18,346 nucleotides of DNA. It comes from Acidaminobacter sp. (GTDB lineage: Bacteria > Bacillota_A > Clostridia > Peptostreptococcales > Acidaminobacteraceae). The position numbers were made by a program, and so were the translations under genes. The stretch is from positions 1 to 18,346 of the forward strand of contig WXFH01000021.1 in the NCBI GenBank assembly GCA_009881125.1, given 5' to 3'. Every line of letters starts with the position of its first letter. The stretch's first letter is position 1. Positions 1 to 7,743 of the stretch are shown piece after piece. Under the pieces are notes generated by a model, which was given only the letters and a program-made list of their open reading frames with translations, did not search any database and was not told the origin of the DNA.

Positions 1-23
1 AAAAAAGCAGGGCGCGCATGCGC
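1..23. repeat. 23-bp direct repeat, copy 1 (copy 2 at 138-160)
   Basis: The first 23 bases (six or more A, then GCAGGGCGCGCATGCGC) recur identically at 138-160. In copy 2 the sequence continues into a perfect palindrome that forms the guaA terminator. In copy 1 the palindrome stops half way and the sequence becomes TTCTACT. Copy 1 is therefore half of a terminator stem plus its T-run (read on the minus strand), and looks like a partial duplication. The + strand of 1-90 stays open in two frames, ending at 84-86 or 88-90, so the tail of an upstream + strand gene could be here, but neither frame is recognisable and no gene is called. Confidence 0.6.
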
Positions 24-95
24 TTCTACTTGCACCCTCATTATAGCTACAATCCCTCGGATGCTGCTGCGCGGCATCCTTCGTGAGTGACCCCC

Positions 96-122
96 ACCAG
101 GCCTTCCGGCCTGGTGTTTTTT
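96..122 (+). terminator. Rho-independent terminator for a gene left of the window
   Basis: ACCAGGCC (96-103), loop TTCC, GGCCTGGT (108-115), then GTTTTTT: a perfect 8-bp GC-rich stem followed by a T-run on the + strand. It would end a rightward transcript entering from outside the window, convergent with guaA. Confidence 0.8.
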
Positions 123-167
123 ATGCCCGCAGGGCATAAAAAAGCAGGGCGCGCATGCGCGCCCTGC
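121..167 (-). terminator. guaA terminator (two adjacent hairpins)
   Basis: Just after the guaA stop, read on the minus strand, lies a perfect 24-base palindrome (144-167, arms GCAGGGCGCGCA / TGCGCGCCCTGC) followed by six T. This is a strong intrinsic terminator. A second small hairpin follows at 121-139 (TTATGCCC, loop of 3, GGGCATAA). The stem starts only three bases beyond the stop codon. Confidence 0.8.
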
Positions 168-170
168 GGG

Positions 171-1460
171 TCACTCCCACTCTATAGTCCCTGCCGGTTT
201 TGGCGTCAGGTCATATAACACTCTGTTAACGCCCTTCACCTCATGGGTGATCCGGTGCGTTATAATTTCCAGAACCTCATACGGGACGCGCTCAACTGTG
301 GCGGTCATAGCATCCACCGTATTGACAGCCCTGAGCACCACCGGCCACTCAAAACTGCGCTTATGATCTCGCACGCCTACGGACTTCACATCCGGCACCA
401 CGGTAAAGTACTGCCAGACTTTTCCCTCAAGGCCCGCCTTAGCAAACTCCTCGCGAAGAATCGCATCCGATTCGCGCACAGCCTCTAGACGGTCACGCGT
501 AATCGCGCCAATACAGCGGACGCCCAGGCCCGGACCCGGAAACGGCTGACGGAACACCATGCTGCGCGGCAGTCCCAGAGCCAAGCCACACGCCCTCACT
601 TCATCCTTAAATAGCATCTTCAGCGGCTCTACTAAATCAAACTCCAGATCCTCAGGGAGACCGCCCACATTGTGGTGGCTCTTGACCGCTTTGACAGTTT
701 TTGTGCCGGACTCTATAATATCCGGATAGATGGTGCCCTGAGCCAGAAACTTCACATCCTCAAGCTTTCCGGCCTCATCCTCGAAAACGCGGATAAATTC
801 GGCACCGATAATCATGCGCTTCTTCTCCGGATCAGACACGCCGGCCAGCTTGTCGAGGAAGCGATCCACTGCATCCACATAAACCAGATTCGCGCCCATC
901 TCTTCCCTGAACACATGAACTACTTCCTCCGGCTCGCCCTTTCGAAGGAGGCCGTGATTCACGTGGACGCAGGTCAGCTGCTTGCCTATGGCTTTAATCA
1001 GCAAAGCCGCCACGACAGATGAATCCACACCGCCGGAAAGAGCGAGGAGAACTTTACCATCGCCAACCTGTGCTTTAATTTGAGAGACTTGCTCGGCAAT
1101 GAAGTTTTCCATATTCCAGTTGGCCTGGGCCTTGCAAGCCCCAAAGATAAACGCCTGCAGCTTTTCCAGACGCGCCTCCACCTCTTCCGGCCATGGCGCG
1201 CTGCCGTTATGGTCTACAGACAAAACCGGTACGCCCGCCTTCATGAGGGCTTCGGATGCCTGAATGGCAACCCCGTCCACAACGCGGTTCTCTCCGCCAT
1301 TTAAGATGATCCCTTTAATGTTGGTGATTTTCGAGAGCTCGTCCTCGGTCATGTCGTGGTGGTGGATTTCCGTAAAAACGCCCATCTCTCTGATTTCTCT
1401 GGCTATGTAGGTGTTCCTGGTGCTGCCCATATCAATGATCAATATTTTGTCCTGTTCCAT
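171..1460 (-). CDS. guaA: GMP synthase with degenerate, shortened glutaminase domain
   Basis: Converts XMP to GMP with ATP and an amino donor, the last step of GMP synthesis in the cytosol. The ATG at 1460 is preferred over the one at 1475 because GAGGAGGG lies 6 bases before it, giving 429 aa. The family is normally about 510-520 aa. The PP-loop SGGVDSS is at about 142-148, followed by a full ATP-pyrophosphatase domain and the GMPS C-terminal domain (PFPGPGLGVR, ending KPAGTIEWE). The N-terminus starts like a class I amidotransferase (ILIIDMGSTRN), but the nucleophile-elbow position usually read as GICYG is SVDHNG (about 81-86), with no cysteine. About 80-90 residues after it, which should hold the catalytic His and Glu, are missing. 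I infer that it uses free ammonia or a partner glutaminase; none is visible here. No clear promoter was found between it and 1574. Confidence 0.93.
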   Translation of the reverse strand: MEQDKILIIDMGSTRNTYIAREIREMGVFTEIHHHDMTEDELSKITNIKGIILNGGENRVVDGVAIQASEALMKAGVPVLSVDHNGSAPWPEEVEARLEKLQAFIFGACKAQANWNMENFIAEQVSQIKAQVGDGKVLLALSGGVDSSVVAALLIKAIGKQLTCVHVNHGLLRKGEPEEVVHVFREEMGANLVYVDAVDRFLDKLAGVSDPEKKRMIIGAEFIRVFEDEAGKLEDVKFLAQGTIYPDIIESGTKTVKAVKSHHNVGGLPEDLEFDLVEPLKMLFKDEVRACGLALGLPRSMVFRQPFPGPGLGVRCIGAITRDRLEAVRESDAILREEFAKAGLEGKVWQYFTVVPDVKSVGVRDHKRSFEWPVVLRAVNTVDAMTATVERVPYEVLEIITHRITHEVKGVNRVLYDLTPKPAGTIEWE

Positions 1461-1573
1461 AAATGCCCTCCTCATTGTCTCTCTTTACTGGATTGTATTA
1501 TTGGATTTATTTTACCATACCTTGGCCCCTCATGACATCTTGTCCTGATGGCAATTTTGTGAACGTTGAAAGC

Positions 1574-1633
1574 AAAAAAAATTAGCCGATGGTCGCGAGT
1601 TGATCACTGCACGACCATCGGCTAATTTTTTTG
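1574..1633 (-). terminator. Bidirectional terminator after the hyuA operon
   Basis: Perfect 21-bp inverted repeat: 1575-1595 pairs with 1612-1632, with a loop of 16. The GC-rich inner stem GCCGATGGTCG is flanked by A7-8 on the left and T7 on the right, so a transcript from either strand ends in a T-run. It lies about 50 bases beyond the hyuA stop and should end the leftward mtt operon. The stem core GACCATCGGC recurs in other intergenic spots of this window (16165, 16208 inverted, 18181; ACCATCGGC at 17126). Confidence 0.85.
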
Positions 1634-1685
1634 TTTTTACAGAATTTTTAACGACAAGAACTGCTGCTTCAAACATCCGATCAGC

Positions 1686-3650
1686 TTATAGCCACTCTGA
1701 CTTTTCAGTGCCCATTGCCTCAATGTGAGACTCTATATAAAAATCATTTGCGATCCCATTTGTATCTGCGTAAATGTCGCGATGCTCAAGAATGACCTCA
1801 AGGTTTGTCACACCATTTTCCCGGGCCAACCGCTCAGCTTTTTCAATGGCAAAACGTTTTCCATAGTCAACAGCTTCGACAAGGGTTTCAAAATTTTTAC
1901 ATTCCCATTCCGACGAAAGCACATAACCCGAATAGCTCTCACCAGGCTGAATGTGGATCCTGACTATTTCCATGACCTTTCCTACTGCCGCACCAACAGC
2001 ATTTGCAACCTCCGTGTGCTCTGGAATGACCAGCCGCACGCCGAGCTTTTCAGAGAGCATTGGGAGATAAGCGCGAACCGGTGCACCAATGCCAATAATC
2101 GGCAGTTTCGGCGAAATGTGAAAGTTGAGCAAAGAGTCAGTCTGTGTCTCGAGCTGCTTTTTGCTGAGATATGCAAAAAGAGCATTGGTTTCAAGGTTAA
2201 AATCACAGCCCTCATGATTGAGCAGGCTCTGCCAGCACGCAAACGCCAAACGTTCTGTGACTTTTTCAATAATAAAGTCGCAAAATTGAACAGGCGCCAT
2301 ATTGAATCGTTCAGCGAGGAGGGCAACGCCTGCTTTCGCTCCGGCGGTATTCCAATCGTTGTAAAGCCCTTTCGCATGCATGATATCTGTAGGTGTTAAA
2401 GAAATTTGGCCGATAATGCCTTTCTCAACAAGCCTGCTAGGATCCACCATATTTACCTCAAGGTCAAGGGCTCGCGCGATATAGAAGATACTATGAGGTC
2501 CATCTTTCAACAGACCTATGATTTGTTTTTCCCGTTCACTCAAATGACCATTGTGGTGAAAGTCCAGAAGGATATAGCAGTCCGTGATCTGCGCAACGAC
2601 CAAAGGCGTCGTACGCGGCAGCTTGATTTTGGACAGTTCCTCCAACAGATGGGGATACCGGTGGGTCATCACACAAATTGGCCAAACCCGCCGTGGGCCA
2701 AGTTTGAAATTGCCCTGACTGTCCTTTTGGATATAACTGTCCCCGCCTAAGCCATAGGTATCTATTTCAGCCGCTTCCACACGAGTCAGCCAGCCGCCGA
2801 CGCGAGCGCCTTCCTTGTTGATCTTTGGCATGCCATTTTTTAAGACTGCCAGGTCCGAGGTGGTTCCCCCCATGTCCAAAACCATGCCGTTCTTCTCTCC
2901 TGCCAGGAAATTAGCGCCTATGATACTGGCGGCAGGTCCAGAAAGCACTGTTTCAATGGGCCGATCCATAGCCTGAGTCTCACCCATTAAAGACCCGTCC
3001 CCTTTGACGATCATAATCGGTGCAAAGACGGCTTTTTCCGCGAGTGATTTTTTCACTGACACAAGCAGCTCCTCGATGATCGGGATCAGCCGCGCGTTGA
3101 GAATGGCCGTGACGCTGCGTTCATGAACGCCGAGTGAACGCGTCAGATGATGGGCGCAGACGACGTGCAAGCCCAGAATCTCCTTTGCCATGCGTTGAAG
3201 GATGATCTCGTGCTCGGGATTTCGCACGCTCAGATAGGAAGAGATCGCCAAAGCGTCAACTTTGCCCCGGAGGCTCTCAAGGACCTCGCGTGCCAGCACT
3301 TCATCAAATGGCTCTTTTTCATTGCCGCGTATGTCGTGTCCGCCCGGAAGCGAACGAATCTCTTTGGCCGGAACGTTCAGATGCTCTGTGTAGCCGATGG
3401 TGATCAGCCCCACTTCACAGCCGCGTCCTTCAACAATGGCATTCGTCGCAAGCGTGGTGGAAAGTGCGATAAAATCGATTTTATGTGATTCGTCAAAATT
3501 TAAGCGATGTATGACATCTGTAATGCCGAGAGACAGGTTTTCCCGCGTTGTCAGCGACTTAGCCTTAGATATAATCCTGTGCTGAGCCCTGTCTATGACC
3601 ACACCGTCCGTATAAGTGCCTCCGGTGTCGATGCCGAGTACAAAGGACAT
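1686..3650 (-). CDS. Hydantoinase/oxoprolinase family protein (HyuA-like, ASKHA ATPase fold)
   Basis: 654 aa, HyuA/5-oxoprolinase A-subunit family, whose members couple ATP hydrolysis to ring opening of hydantoins or 5-oxoproline. Start ATG with GAGGAG 8 bases upstream. It shows the N-terminal phosphate-binding loop GIDTGGTYTDG (6-16), SGPAAS (about 237-242), a second glycine-rich loop VLDMGGTTSD (257-266) and a late GIGAP loop typical of the fold. Length fits HyuA subunits. It is the last gene of the leftward operon, 68 bases after an MttB paralog, with a hairpin between. There is no HyuB partner in the window, so the classical two-subunit hydantoinase is unlikely to be encoded here. Possible roles are opening a cyclic N-methyl compound before or after demethylation, or an ATP-driven service role for the methyltransferases. 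Family assignment is firm; function is open. Confidence 0.85.
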   Translation of the reverse strand: MSFVLGIDTGGTYTDGVVIDRAQHRIISKAKSLTTRENLSLGITDVIHRLNFDESHKIDFIALSTTLATNAIVEGRGCEVGLITIGYTEHLNVPAKEIRSLPGGHDIRGNEKEPFDEVLAREVLESLRGKVDALAISSYLSVRNPEHEIILQRMAKEILGLHVVCAHHLTRSLGVHERSVTAILNARLIPIIEELLVSVKKSLAEKAVFAPIMIVKGDGSLMGETQAMDRPIETVLSGPAASIIGANFLAGEKNGMVLDMGGTTSDLAVLKNGMPKINKEGARVGGWLTRVEAAEIDTYGLGGDSYIQKDSQGNFKLGPRRVWPICVMTHRYPHLLEELSKIKLPRTTPLVVAQITDCYILLDFHHNGHLSEREKQIIGLLKDGPHSIFYIARALDLEVNMVDPSRLVEKGIIGQISLTPTDIMHAKGLYNDWNTAGAKAGVALLAERFNMAPVQFCDFIIEKVTERLAFACWQSLLNHEGCDFNLETNALFAYLSKKQLETQTDSLLNFHISPKLPIIGIGAPVRAYLPMLSEKLGVRLVIPEHTEVANAVGAAVGKVMEIVRIHIQPGESYSGYVLSSEWECKNFETLVEAVDYGKRFAIEKAERLARENGVTNLEVILEHRDIYADTNGIANDFYIESHIEAMGTEKSEWL

Positions 3651-3680
3651 GATCTCATCTCCTCGTTCGGATAAAATAGA

Positions 3681-3708
3681 GATCGGGCGACCCTAGGGTC
3701 GCCCGATC
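3681..3708 (-). promoter_or_regulatory. Intercistronic hairpin between mttB paralog and hyuA
   Basis: A perfect 28-base palindrome whose arms are GATCGGGCGACCCT and its complement. On the minus strand it is followed by TCTATTTTATCC, only a weak T tract. It sits between the 3719 stop and the hyuA Shine-Dalgarno. It may act as a partial terminator or as an mRNA 3'-end protector that lowers hyuA expression relative to the methyltransferases. Confidence 0.6.
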
Positions 3709-3718
3709 TTGTCTGAGC

Positions 3719-5209
3719 TTAGTTGACGCCAGGGATTTTGGCGACGGCATGTTCGACAATATCTCTGATTTTTGCCTTAACATCTTTTGGAAGCTGCTCA
3801 GGCTCATAATTCTCAATGATATCTCGAACCGTTTCGTTGCAGCGTTCTGTCAATGACTTGCGCCCATTGGATTTCCACATGTCATGAGCAGCACGGCTTA
3901 TTAAATCAGATTCAAAATTCCTATTATTTGTCTTAGGAATGAAGTCTTCATCATCATCCCAATCTGTATCCCAAATATTTCTGAAACGGCCTTTTGGCGG
4001 CACGCTTTCAATTTCATCAAGGGATAACGTATTTTCGTTGACCGGAATACCTGCAGTCAGTCGGCGTGCCATACCAACGATTTCATTGTCCATGACAACG
4101 AGATCCAGGTTGGCAGTTGTGCCATATTCGCAGTAACCAATGTCGTGGTTGAGGTTCGGACCGGAAAGGTTTGTCATTGTAATTGACAGTGCCGCCTCAA
4201 TGCCAGCCTGCTCGTCAACAATGATGGAATCCGTACAGCCATTCGTTCCAAAGACAGGGAGGTTCAGGTAATGACCCATGTCAGTCAGGCATGCGAGCAT
4301 CAGATCCATTTCAGGCGCGCCGTAGGAGAAGATCGTCGAACTCATATCCATGATCGTGTAGACGCCGCCCATGATGTACGCTGCGCCTTCGCCTGCACAC
4401 TGGCTTAGTACGAGGCCGCTGAGACTCTCTGCAATACCTTGGACGAGGACGCCGGCTATAGTTGCCGGTGCAGTTGTACCTGCCATAATGCATGGTGTGA
4501 AAATTGTAGGGATGCCTTTTTCAGCGCCTGTAATAACCTTTTGACAGGATTCAGCCGCGATGATCCCCGGGGAGATCGGCTCCAAATACAAGGTGATGAA
4601 TGGGTGTCTGCGCAGCTCTTCGGCTCCGCCGGCGACGGCTTCCGCCATAGCGATACAGTCTGCCTGAGCCCATTGGTCCGTAACGACGTTGACAATCGGT
4701 TTAGAAGTGTTTAGCAGCTGCTGTTCGAATTCCCAGCGGTCCGCGACGAGGAGCGGAACGTCCTGTACCAGACCCAGGGACATACAGAAGTCAATATTCG
4801 GCATGGCGTCGAGAACTTTTGTCGCCCAGCCTATGCTTTGGTTTGTAGAACGTTTGCGTTCTCCGGTATAAGGATCGCGGAAGAACGGGGTTCCGGATCC
4901 TGATCCAAAATAGGCGTTATTGCCTTCAAGGAACATTTCCGGTTTGCCCGTACGGCTGTTGCAGAGCACGACGTGCTTCTGACAAGAGCGAAGCGCACGC
5001 TCGACGAGGAACGGAGGAATCCGGACTCGAATGCCATCAACAAAGCAGCCGTGTTTTTTCAAAATTTCAAGTGCCTGCGGATCGTGGTACTCCATGCCGG
5101 TGCGGAAGAGGACTTCTTCAGCAGCGAGCAGGATCTCTTGACATTGTGAATCTGTCAACACCTTCATTGAAGGTGTTTTATTGGCTCTATAGTTAACTCG
5201 ATTTTTCAC
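3719..5209 (-). CDS. Non-pyrrolysine MttB-family methyltransferase, divergent paralog
   Basis: Trimethylamine methyltransferase superfamily (MttB), which moves a methyl group from an amine to a cognate Co(I) corrinoid protein. GTG at 5209 is chosen as start because GGAGGG lies 6 bases upstream and it follows the upstream stop by 16 bases; an upstream ATG at 5377 would overlap the preceding gene by 150 bases. The product is 496 aa. It opens with the family-like stretch LTDSQCQEILLAAEEVLFRTG and has TDSIIVDEQAG in the region where pyrrolysine sits in true MttB; there is no in-frame TAG. The C-terminal GPGGxYL...HT segment of its neighbour is replaced by VPPKGRFRNIWDT (about 403-415), followed by an acidic run DWDDDED. 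It is therefore a distinct subgroup, perhaps with a different substrate. Glycine betaine (MtgB), proline betaine (MtpB) and carnitine (MtcB) enzymes are characterised non-Pyl relatives. Confidence 0.85.
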   Translation of the reverse strand: MKNRVNYRANKTPSMKVLTDSQCQEILLAAEEVLFRTGMEYHDPQALEILKKHGCFVDGIRVRIPPFLVERALRSCQKHVVLCNSRTGKPEMFLEGNNAYFGSGSGTPFFRDPYTGERKRSTNQSIGWATKVLDAMPNIDFCMSLGLVQDVPLLVADRWEFEQQLLNTSKPIVNVVTDQWAQADCIAMAEAVAGGAEELRRHPFITLYLEPISPGIIAAESCQKVITGAEKGIPTIFTPCIMAGTTAPATIAGVLVQGIAESLSGLVLSQCAGEGAAYIMGGVYTIMDMSSTIFSYGAPEMDLMLACLTDMGHYLNLPVFGTNGCTDSIIVDEQAGIEAALSITMTNLSGPNLNHDIGYCEYGTTANLDLVVMDNEIVGMARRLTAGIPVNENTLSLDEIESVPPKGRFRNIWDTDWDDDEDFIPKTNNRNFESDLISRAAHDMWKSNGRKSLTERCNETVRDIIENYEPEQLPKDVKAKIRDIVEHAVAKIPGVN

Positions 5210-5225
5210 GGTCTTCCCTCCATCC

Positions 5226-6695
5226 TTATAATGTCTGATCTGCTTTAGCCAGGATCGATTTGAGCTGCGCAGCCACAGCGCTGTCAAGCTTTGATACGGC
5301 TGGCGCGGACAACAATTCTTCGACGTACTCGAGTGCACGAGTGCCCATCGTTTTAGCGCCGGAATCAACCCAGTCATCGATGCGCTTTCTGTTGATCAAT
5401 GTTGGCCAGTACTGCTCAGACTTGAAGTAGAAGCTCGTATGACTTTCGCTTAGGTAGTTGCCGCCAGGGCCGACCTCATCTATGACACCGCGCGCCAAAT
5501 GCTCTTCATCCATATCAAAGGTTCTCATAATGCGGTGCACATTGCCAAGTACCTCGTCACCCATAGCCAAGACTGCGGCGCTTGCAACTCTGCCGGATTC
5601 AAGGGCGCCGCCGCCTGCGATGACGTTTGTGCCGGCAAGCGCTGATGTGAGAATGCCGTATGTAAATTCTGCACCCGCTTGCGCGTCTGAAAAGTTAGAA
5701 TCAGAAAGGCCGTAGACGCCAGCGCTAGGGATGCGAAGATGTCTCATCAAGTTGGAGAAACCAGCGCCAATCAAGCCTGCTTCAGGCGCGCCGAATGGTG
5801 CAACCGCGTTCTTTTGATCAAAGACAGTAAATTGTCCGCCGGAGATAAAAGGTGCGCCTGCGGAAACGAACTGAGAAAGCGTCAGAGCGACCAGGCTGTT
5901 TGCAAGAGCCAGAACCAGCGTTCCAGCAGTGTTTAATGGCGCCGTAACGCCGGAGACCAGTTTGTTTAGGTAGACAAAAGGTATGCCGCTTTTTGCTGCG
6001 AACATCACAGCACCCAGAGCGTCTTGATCGTGGAAACGCGGCTCATCGCATTGGATAGCAAACACGACATATGGATTTTGGCGAAGTTTGTCCGAGCTGC
6101 CCACTGCAGCAGCTGCCATTTCCGCGACAAATTCAGCTTCCTTTGCATTTCCCACCGGTTGGAGGATTGGTTTAGTGCTGTTGGACAACAGCGCTTCGAA
6201 GGCATGCAGCCCTGCACTGTTTTTATTGACGCCCGAAGGCTTTCCAGGCGCACTGACAAGACTGACGCGTGAAAGTTTTTCGGAAAGTCGCGCTGTCTCA
6301 ACGACGTCATTCACGGTAATGTCACGCTGTTCACCGCTTGAACGGTCAAGGATTTTCTCACTTCCGAAATACGGCGCGAAATGGTTGTTTTCCGTTTCCA
6401 TTAAAACAGCTCGTTTGCCATTTCGGTCGCAGAGGGTAATACGAGAAGGCGCGGTGCGGACAGCCCATTCAAGCTTTGCGCTTGGAATACGGACAGTGTC
6501 GCCCTCTACCCAGCAGCCTTTTGCCGCAAAAAGCGCTCGCGCTTCTTCACTCTCGACTTGAGCGCCGGAACGCTCCAGGAGTTCAACTGCTGTGACAAAA
6601 ATCTCTTCACACTGGTCTTCGGAAAGCATTTTCCAACAAATGGTTTGATTAACATCAAAATTTGCGCGTTTAAAATGACTTCTACTTGTATACAT
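5226..6695 (-). CDS. Non-pyrrolysine MttB-family methyltransferase, canonical-looking paralog
   Basis: 489 aa, the family's usual length. AAGGGG lies about 9 bases before the ATG. The sequence runs through the TIM-barrel core typical of MttB proteins, with FGAPEAGLI (301-309), SDSNFSDAQAG (331-341, near the residue that is pyrrolysine in Methanosarcina MttB) and the conserved C-terminal GPGGNYLSESHT (409-420) followed by a W-containing tail. No in-frame amber codon, so pyrrolysine is not needed. It should demethylate a quaternary or tertiary amine onto the corrinoid protein encoded 42 bases upstream. Second gene of the leftward operon. The substrate cannot be told from sequence; betaine-type compounds are the best guess from characterised non-Pyl members. 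Confidence 0.9.
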   Translation of the reverse strand: MYTSRSHFKRANFDVNQTICWKMLSEDQCEEIFVTAVELLERSGAQVESEEARALFAAKGCWVEGDTVRIPSAKLEWAVRTAPSRITLCDRNGKRAVLMETENNHFAPYFGSEKILDRSSGEQRDITVNDVVETARLSEKLSRVSLVSAPGKPSGVNKNSAGLHAFEALLSNSTKPILQPVGNAKEAEFVAEMAAAAVGSSDKLRQNPYVVFAIQCDEPRFHDQDALGAVMFAAKSGIPFVYLNKLVSGVTAPLNTAGTLVLALANSLVALTLSQFVSAGAPFISGGQFTVFDQKNAVAPFGAPEAGLIGAGFSNLMRHLRIPSAGVYGLSDSNFSDAQAGAEFTYGILTSALAGTNVIAGGGALESGRVASAAVLAMGDEVLGNVHRIMRTFDMDEEHLARGVIDEVGPGGNYLSESHTSFYFKSEQYWPTLINRKRIDDWVDSGAKTMGTRALEYVEELLSAPAVSKLDSAVAAQLKSILAKADQTL

Positions 6696-6737
6696 CTCTT
6701 AAGCCCCTTTCTAATTCACGGTCATTGGCAGCGAATA

Positions 6738-7367
6738 TTACAGAAGACGTTTGCAAAGGCCGACAGCCGACAGTGCATCCGGCGCGAATCCGTCTGCAGT
6801 GATTTCAGTTGAGAAATCTGTAGAAACCGGCGCGCCGCCAATGATGACCTTGACTTGGTCTCTAATGCCTTCTTCCTTCAGGAGCTCAATGGTGTCCTTC
6901 ATATGAAGCATAGTTGTTGTAAGCATAGCCGACATGCCAAGTACATCCGGTTTGAGTTCTTTAACCATATTGACAAGCTGTTCAGGAGAAACGTCTTTAC
7001 CAGCATTGATGACAGTAAATCCATTGCTTTCGAGCATGATGCCCACGAGGTTCTTGCCAATGTCATGCAAATCTCCTTGAACGGTCGCCATAATAACGGT
7101 TCCATTTGACTTCATGTCCCCTGCTTGAAGAAGCGGCTTAACGATATTGATCCCTTCCTCCATTGCCTTTGCGCTCATTAGAACTTCAGGAATGAACATT
7201 TTGTTTTGCTGGAACAATACACCAACTTCGGACATACCTACGACAAGCGCCTTGTTGATGATGTCAAGCGGAGCTTCCCCCGCTTGCAGAAGTTCGTTAG
7301 TTGAGGCTATTACTAGTTTTCTTTTCCCTTTTACGACTTCCTGTGCTAATTGTTCATATGTAGCCAT
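6738..7367 (-). CDS. Methyltransferase cognate corrinoid protein (MttC/MtgC type)
   Basis: 209 aa two-domain corrinoid-binding protein, the methyl carrier between the MttB enzymes and the second methyltransferase. The N-terminal helical cap (about 1-85) has the family pattern LFQQNKMFIPEVLMSAKAM. The Rossmann B12-binding domain follows with the cobalt-ligand motif GDLHDIGKN (98-106, DxHxxG, His101 as lower axial ligand), then SAMLTTTM and GGAPV for the nucleotide tail. ATG with GGAGGT 7 bases upstream. First gene of the leftward operon, directly behind the 7405-7434 promoter, with an mRNA leader of only about 30 bases. Two MttB genes follow but no second corrinoid protein, so both probably share it. 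Confidence 0.95.
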   Translation of the reverse strand: MATYEQLAQEVVKGKRKLVIASTNELLQAGEAPLDIINKALVVGMSEVGVLFQQNKMFIPEVLMSAKAMEEGINIVKPLLQAGDMKSNGTVIMATVQGDLHDIGKNLVGIMLESNGFTVINAGKDVSPEQLVNMVKELKPDVLGMSAMLTTTMLHMKDTIELLKEEGIRDQVKVIIGGAPVSTDFSTEITADGFAPDALSAVGLCKRLL

Positions 7368-7404
7368 TGACTTACCTCCTCTGATTGGTCCAATTTATGA
7401 ACTC

Positions 7405-7434
7405 ATTATAGCTTATCGTTTTCTGAATATTCAA
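7405..7434 (-). promoter_or_regulatory. Sigma-A promoter for the mttC-mttB-mttB-hyuA operon
   Basis: On the minus strand: -35 TTGAAT (7434-7429), 18-base spacer, perfect -10 TATAAT (7410-7405). Transcription would start near 7398, about 30 bases before the corrinoid-protein ATG. Confidence 0.75.
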
Positions 7435-7627
7435 TATACTGCTTATGACGTCTATTCGCGGTTTCAAACAAAACAGTTCATATTCATTCGCGTCAGGTCA
7501 TAAGGTTATAGCCTTCATGCATAAGCACGCTTGTTCAATTAACATAAATGCCGCACAAGCCTTGCTATAGCGCATTTTCATAAAATTAAATTAGCATTTA
7601 TTAACATTTTTAGCATAAATAGAACCC

Positions 7628-7656
7628 TTGACAAACAGATACCTCAAGAATACTAT
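7628..7656 (+). promoter_or_regulatory. Sigma-A promoter for the mtaA-like/ramA-like operon
   Basis: Perfect -35 TTGACA (7628-7633), ideal 17-base spacer, -10 TACTAT (7651-7656). The start would be near 7663, leaving a leader of about 90 bases before the GTG at 7752. Confidence 0.8.
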
Positions 7657-7714
7657 TTGTTTTATAAATGTATTTTTTCATTATATGAATGTTGTATCGC
7701 TATTTCTTGCATAT

Positions 7715-7743
7715 TTCAGTTATTCAACTGAAGAGAAGGGGAG
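7715..7743 (+). promoter_or_regulatory. Leader hairpin abutting the ribosome binding site
   Basis: TTCAGTT (7715-7721), loop ATTC, AACTGAA (7726-7732): a perfect 7-bp stem with a tetraloop. It ends three bases before the Shine-Dalgarno AAGGGGAG (7736-7743) of the GTG at 7752. It could steer ribosome access or stabilise the 5' end of the mRNA. Confidence 0.5.

Noticed and set aside
1982..2377. Minus-strand 131-aa frame and other long frames opposite or inside guaA, hyuA and the mttB genes
   Set aside because: They overlap conserved genes in other frames, show no family features and lack ribosome binding sites.
5210..5377. N-terminal extension of the second MttB paralog starting at ATG 5377
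   Set aside because: It would overlap the preceding methyltransferase gene by about 150 bases, has no Shine-Dalgarno and gives a low-complexity peptide; GTG 5209 has GGAGGG at the right distance.
3719..6695. Pyrrolysine-containing MttB
   Set aside because: Neither methyltransferase gene has an in-frame TAG; both are read through without interruption.
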